5,101 nucleotides of DNA from an uncultured Clostridia bacterium (lineage in GTDB: Bacteria; Bacillota; Clostridia; UBA1381). Shown in pieces: positions 1-5,101 of this stretch. How positions within the stretch are numbered: the stretch's first letter is position 1; every line of letters begins with the position of its first letter. Where the stretch lies: contig CAMFCK010000081.1 in NCBI GenBank assembly GCA_945948775.1, positions 1 to 5,101 on the forward strand, in the 5' to 3' direction. The notes under the pieces were generated by a model. The model was not told the DNA's origin. It saw nothing but the letters and a program-made list of their open reading frames with translations, and did not search any database. Made by a program: the position numbers and the translations under genes.

Positions 1-2
1 CC

Positions 3-2036
3 GGAGAGTACGCTGTCAAAATACTTATGACAGCGCTGGAATGTGAGCCGGTAGAGCTTGCTGCTGCGGGCGGAACTAATTACTATGAGAGCGATCCGGG
101 CGTAACCCTGTTGGAGGCTGCACACAATATAATTAAAGGCCGCGGAATTATGGACAGTGATGCGTATACCTCAATCTATACTCAAGTGGGTGCAGATGAA
201 GGACTATGCGCTATTGACGGAGTTACATATTATTCGGGAGAGGTGGACGCGACAGAGCTTCTCGGAAGATGCGTGGACTATTATTACAGGGATGATGACA
301 ATGCCGGGCACGGAACGCTTTTGTATGCTGTAGGGTATCGCAATACTGAGGTGGTACTGAACTATGATGAAATAGGGGAGGTAAGCACAACCTCGGTTAC
401 GATGAAAAATGATAATGGTAAGGGCAAGACATACCGCATTTCAAAGTCGGCATCCTTTATCTATAATTACAAGCAGCAGGCAATTTCAGAAGCCTTGATG
501 ATACCTGAATACGGAAGTATGACACTTATAGATAATGACAGAGACTATGTATATGATGTAGTGGAGGTAAAGGACTATAAGCAGCTCAGGGTAAGTTATG
601 TGGTTGCCAAAACAGGCAATATTATCGGCGCGGACGGAACGACAATAAAGCTTGATACTGAAATTGAGTGCGATTATATAGCCTATAAGGGCGATGCGAA
701 GATATCAGTTCAGGCTGTCAGTGCCGGTATGACGCTGAATTATCTGATGTCCGTCGGCGATGGAAGAAACGTAGTGGAAATTCGTACCTCAATGAAGCAG
801 GTAGAAGGCACTTCACAGGCAATAGATGAAGATGAAATAACGATTGACGGGAAAAGCTATGAGGTGAGTCCGTTTTTCGATATTTCGGGTGTAGAAAACG
901 GTAAATACTACACATGGTATATTGACTGCAATGAAAGAATTTCCTTCGCCGAGAACGACAAGCTCTATGTATACGGATACCTTAACTGGCTTTACAAGGA
1001 TGAATTTGATGAAACAGTTAATGTGAAGATTTTTACTGAAAACTCAAGATGGGTGGAACTCCCGCTTCGGAATAGGATAAAATTCAATTCTGTTCCAAAG
1101 AGTGATGACGAGGTATATCAGATGCTTGGAACAATACCGTCAGGCTATCGCCAGATGATTACCTACCGCGTTAATTCAGACGGACAGGTGGTTGAAATGA
1201 ATACAGCAACCGTATATGAGCCGTGGTCGAGTGCGGAGAGGACAGCGATTGAGAATGGAACCTTCAGAGCAAGAAAAATATCTTCACAGCAATTCCGCAC
1301 GAGTATAGATGCATTCGGAACAGCAGCTCGCATGACAGGCAAGAACCTGGTTTTCTTCATTCCGGATCAGGAGGACGGTACAAAAGACAGTGAATTTTAT
1401 GTCGGCAGTATAGCAAATCTTACAGCTGATGCATCATACAGCGGATATGTTTATGACTGCGACCTTACAGGCAGCAGCGAAGTATGCATGTTGAGCTCGG
1501 ATTATCTTTATGCTAATGTCAGTACTTCTTCAAGTCTGATGATAGTAAAAAAAGTGAGAAAGACTGTAAATGATGACAATGATGTTATTTATACGGTAAT
1601 GGGAGTATATAAGGGATATGATGTAGAGCTTAATACCTCTGTCAATGGAAATTTCGGCAGTATAGAAGCCCTTGGCTTTGGAGATATAATACAGTTTCTG
1701 ACAAATCCGAATGGCGAAATGAGTGCATACACACTCAGATTTGATTATTCATCTCAGTATGGGACGGCAAAGTTTTTTAACGGCGGTATATACACAAGCG
1801 CTACAATAGCAGGCGGAACGGTGCAGGAGATAGACATAGACGCCGACAGCAGAACGATGGTATTTGCATCCGCTTCAACAGGTATATTTAAGTTCTTAGA
1901 CGGGTGTACCTATTATATAGTTGACACATCAAAAGACGAAATAAAAAAGACAGATGTTTCGGATGTGGTTAAAGGGAGATATATTGTTTTAAAGGCGACA
2001 TATTTTAGAGTTCAGGAAGCTGTGGTTTATATATGA
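3..2036 (+). CDS. SLH-type surface protein, C-terminal part (5' partial)
   Basis: The frame is open from base 3. The eight codons before the ATG at 27 read GEYAVKIL without a stop, and no RBS sits just before that ATG, so it is internal and the gene starts outside the window. The text around 3-90 (EYAVKIL, then a Leu/Glu/Ala stretch and a Gly-Gly) resembles the 'YEQAVKMLVxALGY...GGY' segment near or within SLH repeats of clostridial S-layer-homology proteins; this is recognition from memory. Counting M at 27 as residue 1, residues 60-90 hold 'IDGVTYYSGEVDATELLGRCVDYYY', followed at 161-177 by EYGSMTLIDNDRDYVYD. Both are typical of the long beta-rich region after the SLH repeats. DNDRD (169-173) is an Asp-rich, possibly calcium-binding turn. 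The rest is a series of beta-rich modules with Tyr/Asp/Thr-rich composition, ending at a C-terminal VVYI. No catalytic domain or C-terminal sorting signal is seen. The expected role is a wall- or S-layer-attached extracellular protein; its ligand is unknown. Its stop overlaps the next gene's start. Confidence 0.8.
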   Translation, partial: GEYAVKILMTALECEPVELAAAGGTNYYESDPGVTLLEAAHNIIKGRGIMDSDAYTSIYTQVGADEGLCAIDGVTYYSGEVDATELLGRCVDYYYRDDDNAGHGTLLYAVGYRNTEVVLNYDEIGEVSTTSVTMKNDNGKGKTYRISKSASFIYNYKQQAISEALMIPEYGSMTLIDNDRDYVYDVVEVKDYKQLRVSYVVAKTGNIIGADGTTIKLDTEIECDYIAYKGDAKISVQAVSAGMTLNYLMSVGDGRNVVEIRTSMKQVEGTSQAIDEDEITIDGKSYEVSPFFDISGVENGKYYTWYIDCNERISFAENDKLYVYGYLNWLYKDEFDETVNVKIFTENSRWVELPLRNRIKFNSVPKSDDEVYQMLGTIPSGYRQMITYRVNSDGQVVEMNTATVYEPWSSAERTAIENGTFRARKISSQQFRTSIDAFGTAARMTGKNLVFFIPDQEDGTKDSEFYVGSIANLTADASYSGYVYDCDLTGSSEVCMLSSDYLYANVSTSSSLMIVKKVRKTVNDDNDVIYTVMGVYKGYDVELNTSVNGNFGSIEALGFGDIIQFLTNPNGEMSAYTLRFDYSSQYGTAKFFNGGIYTSATIAGGTVQEIDIDADSRTMVFASASTGIFKFLDGCTYYIVDTSKDEIKKTDVSDVVKGRYIVLKATYFRVQEAVVYI
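2033..2036 (+). promoter_or_regulatory. ATGA stop/start overlap, likely translational coupling
   Basis: The TGA of the surface-protein gene (2034-2036) overlaps the ATG of the permease gene (2033-2035). The only Shine-Dalgarno-like sequence is AGGA at 2014-2017, 15 nt from the ATG and therefore poorly placed. Initiation may depend on ribosomes terminating the upstream gene. A second in-frame ATG at 2057 also lacks a clear RBS, which supports the overlap start. Coupling is inferred from this arrangement. Confidence 0.6.
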
Positions 2037-2977
2037 ATTTACGGACAAATAAAGTTATGAAATCAGCGTGTGTTAAACGCACGTGGCGGCAGGAGTTTTA
2101 TAAAAACAGGTATCTTTATCTTCTGGCGGTGCCGGTGGTAGCATATTATGTTATATTTTGCTATCTTCCGATGTTCGGTATCGTAATCGCTTTTAAGAAT
2201 TATGAGATGGGCAAGGGTATATTTAACAGCAGTTGGGTCGGACTTGCACATTTTAAGTCTTTCTTCGGCGGAGTGTATTTTAAAAGAACGCTTGTAAATA
2301 CGCTTAAGATAAGTTTTTATGAAATACTGTTCGGTTTTCCGGCTCCGATAATTTTTGCTTTCTTTTTGAATGAGATAAGAAACAAGTATTTTAAAAAGAC
2401 TGTACAGACCATAACTTATCTGCCGCACTTTATATCAATGGTTGTTATCTGCGGTATTATTGTGGACTTTTTCAGCACTGACGGAATTGTTACAAAAATA
2501 ATAGCTTATTTCGGCGGCCAAAGGATGAATTATATTGGTGATCCTCAATATTTCCGGGCAGTATATGTTGCAACCGGAATCTGGCAGGGTATAGGCTGGG
2601 GCAGCATAATATATCTTGCTGCGTTTACGGGAATTGATCAGGAGCTGTATGAGGCGGCGGCTATTGATGGTGCAGGACGTTTTCGCAGAATGCTGCATAT
2701 CTCGCTGCCGGGCATTGCGCCGACTATCACCATTATGCTGATAATGCGTATCGGAACGGTTATGAGCGTAGGATATGAAAAGATAATTCTCTTGTACGGA
2801 CCGACCACCTATGAAACAGCAGATGTAATATCGTCATATGCTTATCGAATGGGTATTGGAAGCGCACGCTACAGCTTCTCAACAGCAGTGGGCCTTTTCC
2901 AATCAGTGGTTAATTTTATACTGCTACTGTTTGCAAACTGGTTTTCAAATAAATTGACTGACAGCGGTCTGTTTTAA
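2033..2977 (+). CDS. ABC sugar transporter permease, LplB/YteP type
   Basis: This is one of two membrane-spanning subunits of a CUT1 ABC importer, carrying a ligand delivered by the binding protein across the cytoplasmic membrane. The 314-residue length is normal for the family. After a short basic N-terminus (RTWRQEFYKNR, residues 17-26) come about six membrane segments near 28-55, 89-112, 130-147, 176-198, 230-247 and 285-304. Family hallmarks seen are 'YLPMFGIVIAFKNY' (44-57), 'VGLAHFKSFF' (69-78), 'TYLPHFISMVV' (128-138), the late segment GLFQSVVNFILLLFANW (287-303) and the C-terminal SGLF. The cytoplasmic EAA loop that contacts the ATPase is intact: E207-A-A-A-I-D-G213, with L225-P226 twelve residues after the Gly. 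Gene order and the partner permease 18 bp downstream support a heterodimer. The family includes the LplABC and YtcQ-YteP-YtcP transporters of Bacillus. The substrate (oligosaccharide, pectin fragment or other) cannot be read from the sequence. Confidence 0.95.
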   Translation: MNLRTNKVMKSACVKRTWRQEFYKNRYLYLLAVPVVAYYVIFCYLPMFGIVIAFKNYEMGKGIFNSSWVGLAHFKSFFGGVYFKRTLVNTLKISFYEILFGFPAPIIFAFFLNEIRNKYFKKTVQTITYLPHFISMVVICGIIVDFFSTDGIVTKIIAYFGGQRMNYIGDPQYFRAVYVATGIWQGIGWGSIIYLAAFTGIDQELYEAAAIDGAGRFRRMLHISLPGIAPTITIMLIMRIGTVMSVGYEKIILLYGPTTYETADVISSYAYRMGIGSARYSFSTAVGLFQSVVNFILLLFANWFSNKLTDSGLF

Positions 2978-2981
2978 GCAA

Positions 2982-2987
2982 GGGAGG
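2982..2987 (+). promoter_or_regulatory. Ribosome binding site deciding the ytcP-like start
   Basis: GGGAGG (within AAGGGAGG) is a strong Shine-Dalgarno match. It lies only 2 nt before the ATG at 2990, too close for normal initiation, but 8 nt before the ATG at 2996. A GTG at 2993 (5 nt) is also possible. The 2996 ATG is therefore preferred, trimming two residues (Met-Val) from the longest reading frame. Confidence 0.75.
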
Positions 2988-2995
2988 CTATGGTG

Positions 2996-3880
2996 ATGGT
3001 TACAAAACGTACAACAGGCGAGTATATATTTGACTTTATAAACATTCTCATAATGATAATGATGATAGTTATAACATTTTATCCTATATACTATGTTCTG
3101 ACCTGTTCATTTTCAGACAGCAAATATCTTTTGGGAGATAAAGGGCTTATGCTGATTCCAAAGGGCTTCAGCATTGAAAGCTATAAAGCGGTACTTAAAA
3201 ATCCAAACATAATGACCGGGTACCGTACGACAATTATTGTTGTTCTGTTCGGAACTATACTGAATGTGTTTATGACATCATTTGCTGCATTCCTGCTTAC
3301 GAGGGATGATTACAGAATAAAAAAAGCACTGACCTACATGATGATTTTCACAATGTATTTTTCGGGAGGAATGATACCGTCGTATCTGCTGATTTATAAA
3401 TTTCTGAATCTCGGTGATACGCTGCTTGCGCTGATTTTACCCGGCGCAATCAGTACCTATAATATGATAATCATGCGAACTAATTTCGCGGCAATTCCAA
3501 AAAGCCTTGAGGAATCGGCTCTCCTTGACGGCGCAAATGACATTGTTATGCTGTTTCGGATAATAATGCCGCTGTCGCTACCGATAATAGCGGTTATGGT
3601 ACTGTTTTACGGAGTAGGTCACTGGAATGCATGGTTTAACGCAATGCTTTATATGCGCACCAGATCGAAGTATCCTCTTCAGCTTATTCTGCGTGAAATA
3701 TTGTTGATAAATGCAACCGACTCCATGTCGGGAAATGCGGGAGCTACGGATAAATATATGATTGGTGAGAGCATAAAGTATGCTACAACAGTTGTCGCAA
3801 CATTGCCGATATTGTTTGTATATCCGTTTATCCAGAAATATTTTGTCAAAGGTATGATGGTGGGAGCCGTCAAGGGATGA
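2996..3880 (+). CDS. ABC sugar transporter permease, LplC/YtcP type
   Basis: This is the second membrane subunit of the importer, pairing with the LplB-type protein. From the ATG at 2996 it is 294 residues, standard for the family; an ATG at 2990 would add two. Membrane segments lie near 14-36, 78-101, 112-134, 143-161, 194-208 and 264-281. Strong family signatures are 'FYPIYYVLTCSFSDS' (28-42), FSGGMIPSYLLIYKFLNLGDT (122-142), the EAA loop E172-E-S-A-L-L-D178-G179 followed by M191-P192, the 'GHWNAWFNAMLYM' stretch (208-220), 'YPLQLILREIL' (226-236), and the C-terminus YPFIQKYFVKGMMVG-AVKG. The loop after ILREIL (237-263) is the family's usual variable insert. The EAA loop has Ser in place of the second Ala and Met-Pro for Leu-Pro, both common in this subfamily. 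A start-like ATG at 3877 overlaps its TGA stop, and the binding-protein gene follows after 60 bp, consistent with a single operon. Confidence 0.95.
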   Translation: MVTKRTTGEYIFDFINILIMIMMIVITFYPIYYVLTCSFSDSKYLLGDKGLMLIPKGFSIESYKAVLKNPNIMTGYRTTIIVVLFGTILNVFMTSFAAFLLTRDDYRIKKALTYMMIFTMYFSGGMIPSYLLIYKFLNLGDTLLALILPGAISTYNMIIMRTNFAAIPKSLEESALLDGANDIVMLFRIIMPLSLPIIAVMVLFYGVGHWNAWFNAMLYMRTRSKYPLQLILREILLINATDSMSGNAGATDKYMIGESIKYATTVVATLPILFVYPFIQKYFVKGMMVGAVKG

Positions 3881-3940
3881 TAAAAAACGGCAGAGGCAGA
3901 TTAATTTGCTTCGTGTTAAAAAAGAAAGGAGTGTTCAGCG
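3877..3940 (+). other. Out-of-frame candidate signal-peptide coding stretch
   Basis: The 60-bp gap before the binding-protein ATG carries an open frame different from that of the binding protein. From the GTG at 3913 it reads V/M-L-K-K-K-G-V-F-S, ending at 3939. Skipping base 3940, or restoring two bases (for example AGC-GCG-ATG instead of AGCGATG), joins it to MICGLAGC. The result is a textbook lipoprotein signal peptide: Lys-rich n-region, GVFS(A)MICG core, LAGC lipobox. The same frame extends back to an ATG at 3877 that overlaps the ytcP-like stop as ATGA and has GGAG at 3863-3866, 10 nt upstream. That start would add MIKNGRGRLICF before the GTG. Unshifted, the frame ends at TGA 3997-3999 after 40 codons and resembles no protein I know. 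No hairpin terminator or promoter is visible in the gap. Confidence 0.5.
3926..3931 (+). promoter_or_regulatory. Shine-Dalgarno-like AAGGAG before the binding-protein ATG
   Basis: AAGGAG lies 9 nt before the ATG at 3941, so it can act as a normal ribosome binding site and is the basis for choosing that start. It also coincides with Lys-Lys-Lys-Gly codons of the out-of-frame signal-peptide stretch, so the match may be fortuitous. Confidence 0.5.
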
Positions 3941-5101
3941 ATGATTTGCGGACTTGCCGGCTGTGCGGGGGATACTCCGGCAGACAGCCAAACAAATGAA
4001 AAGCAGACATCTTTTACTTACTGGTCGCCCATGACCAGCACGATTGCGTCAAGATGTGAAACGCTCGGTGATATTGCTATGTATCAGGAACGTGAAAAAC
4101 AGTCCGGTGTACATATCGAATTTATTCATCCTCCCGTGGGTCAGGAGACTGAGCAGTTCAACCTTATGATTGCTTCGCGTTCTTTGCCTGACTTTATTGA
4201 GTATTCCAACTGGCCGACCTATCCCGGCGGGCCGGACAAAGCGATTTCGGATGGGATTATACTCAGGCTCAACGATATTGTTGAAAAGAACGCACCGAAT
4301 TTTAAGAATGCACTCGACAGTAATGATGATTGGTACAGGCAGACAGTAACGGACGAGGGAACAATCTACGCTTTTCCGGCTCTCAACACCGGTAAATACC
4401 GCACTTTTGGCGGCTTGCTCATACGTGACGATTGGCTTGCCGAGCTTGGGCTTGATGTGCCGGTAACGCTTGATGAATGGGAAACCGTTCTGACGGCATT
4501 CAAGGAGAAAAAGGGAGCAAGTGCACCATTTACAGGTGTGGCGGCGCTTTTTGCCACGGGAGGCTATACAAGTACCTTCAATAATGCGTATGATGTCGGC
4601 AAGGGTTTGTATTGCGACGCTGATACCGTTAAATACGGTCCGCTGGAGCCGCAGTATAAAGAGTGGATAGCGAAAATGGCGGAATGGTGCGAAAAAGGAC
4701 TGCTGGATAAGGACTTTGCGTCCAATTCATCAAATGCGGCGGACGCAAAAATCTTAAACGGAGATGCCGGCGTTGTATTCAGCTTTTTAAGCGGTCTGGG
4801 CCGCTACCTTAATTCAAAGGAGGGTGAGGACTTTAGTCTTGACGCAGCGCCGATGCCTGTTATGAAGCATGGTGATACAGCGCATTTCCCTCCGCTTGAA
4901 AATGAGGTTAAGGGACCGTATCTGGCAATCACAACCGCCTGCAAGGATCCGGACAGCGCCGCTGAGTGGGCAGATTTCTGGTATACAGACAAAGGCTTTG
5001 ATATGTCTAATTTCGGCGTTGAAGGAGTTTCCTACAACATGGTAGACGGAAAGCATGTATATACTGATGTGATTATGAACAATCCGGAAGGGCTAAGCGT
5101 T
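3941..5101 (+). CDS. Extracellular solute-binding protein, LplA/YtcQ-like (3' partial; N-terminus suspect)
   Basis: 387 codons are open to the window edge; full-length relatives are usually around 500-550 residues, so roughly the last quarter or more is missing. This should be the lipid-anchored receptor that captures ligand outside the cell and hands it to the two permeases just upstream. Seen in order: lipobox L5-A-G-C8, a hydrophilic linker (9-22), first strand SFTYW, 'YQEREKQSGVHIEF' (48-61), 'FNLMIASRSLPDFIEY' (73-88), 'LNDIVEKNAPNFKNAL' (110-125), 'DEGTIYAFPA' (138-147), LIRDDWLAELGLDVPVTLDEW (160-180), 'LTAFKEKKGASAPF' (184-197), WIAKMAEWCEKGLLDKDF (242-259), NGDAGVVFS (273-281), AAEWADFWYTDKGFDM (340-355) and NFGVEGVSYNMVDGK (357-371). 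These are hallmarks of the large type-1 binding proteins linked to LplB/YtcP permeases. The oddity is that the ATG at 3941 leaves only seven residues before the lipobox cysteine, with no positive charge, so the product as read would probably not be exported. A TAA at 3917 blocks an in-frame upstream extension. Family assignment is secure; the start is not. Confidence 0.88.
   Translation, partial: MICGLAGCAGDTPADSQTNEKQTSFTYWSPMTSTIASRCETLGDIAMYQEREKQSGVHIEFIHPPVGQETEQFNLMIASRSLPDFIEYSNWPTYPGGPDKAISDGIILRLNDIVEKNAPNFKNALDSNDDWYRQTVTDEGTIYAFPALNTGKYRTFGGLLIRDDWLAELGLDVPVTLDEWETVLTAFKEKKGASAPFTGVAALFATGGYTSTFNNAYDVGKGLYCDADTVKYGPLEPQYKEWIAKMAEWCEKGLLDKDFASNSSNAADAKILNGDAGVVFSFLSGLGRYLNSKEGEDFSLDAAPMPVMKHGDTAHFPPLENEVKGPYLAITTACKDPDSAAEWADFWYTDKGFDMSNFGVEGVSYNMVDGKHVYTDVIMNNPEGLSV

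Noticed and set aside
27..29. ATG at 27 as the true start of the first gene
   Set aside because: The frame is open to the window edge, the residues before it (GEYAVKIL) fit the SLH-protein style, and there is no RBS at a usable distance. It is an internal methionine.
1921..1949. Perfect TTGACA at 1921-1926 as a -35 box for an internal promoter ahead of the permease genes
   Set aside because: At a 17-bp spacing there is only an A run, and the ATAAAA at 1941 gives a spacer of 14 bp. The match falls within well-behaved coding sequence, so it is not convincing.
2189..2204. Possible catabolite-responsive element around ATCGCTTTTAAG
   Set aside because: Only the central part matches the cre consensus, the palindrome is poor, and it lies within coding sequence for a conserved permease motif.
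2063..2428. 121-codon open frame on the minus strand within the LplB-type permease gene
   Set aside because: It lies antisense to a clearly recognised permease, has a basic low-information translation and no RBS, and is best explained as a shadow frame. The other minus-strand frames across the window look the same.
3050..3067. ATAATGATAATGATGATA run that looks like a microsatellite
   Set aside because: It encodes the Ile/Met-rich first membrane segment of the permease (IMIMMIV), so hydrophobic codon choice explains it.
3881..3940. Terminator or promoter in the gap between the second permease and the binding protein
   Set aside because: No GC-rich hairpin followed by a T run and no -35/-10 pair is visible. 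The gap is short and is better explained as coding remnant plus RBS.
4814..5056. Overlapping minus-strand open frames inside the binding-protein gene
   Set aside because: They mirror a well-supported plus-strand coding region and show no recognisable domain or initiation signal.

Overview
The window looks like a piece of a Gram-positive, Clostridia-type (Oscillospiraceae/Ruminococcaceae-like) chromosome. The reasons are moderate, AT-leaning base composition, frequent AGA/AGG arginine and ATA isoleucine codons, AGGAGG-type ribosome binding sites, an S-layer-homology (SLH)-associated surface protein of a kind common in Clostridia, and a LplB/YtcP-type sugar importer typical of Firmicutes. The taxonomic placement is inference from protein style, not a database match.

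Layout, all on the + strand and tightly packed: (1) 3-2036, the C-terminal part of a large surface protein. The reading frame is already open at the left edge, so its start and most of any SLH repeats lie outside. (2) 2033-2977, a LplB/YteP-type permease whose ATG overlaps the surface protein's TGA by 4 bp (ATGA). (3) 2996-3880, the partner LplC/YtcP-type permease, 18 bp downstream, with a good RBS that favours the second ATG. (4) 3941 to the right edge, an extracellular solute-binding protein (LplA/YtcQ-like) that is cut by the window end. No stretch over 300 bases lacks a gene. The only real gap is 3881-3940.

Genes 2-4 form a CUT1-family ABC importer for an oligosaccharide or a similar ligand: a lipid-anchored binding protein plus two membrane-spanning subunits. 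No ATPase is present, as is usual for this subfamily, which borrows a shared MsmX-type ATPase encoded elsewhere. The overlap with the surface-protein gene suggests one transcript for a wall-associated protein and the importer.

The most notable observation is at the start of the binding-protein gene. The best in-frame ATG (3941) gives a protein whose lipobox cysteine is residue 8, with no charged n-region and almost no hydrophobic segment. The missing half of a good lipoprotein signal peptide (Leu-Lys-Lys-Lys-Gly-Val-Phe-Ser) is encoded immediately upstream in a different frame. This points to a small indel near 3937-3941 (a real frameshift or a sequence error), with lysine/glycine codons imitating a Shine-Dalgarno site. 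I did not find a convincing entirely new system in this window.
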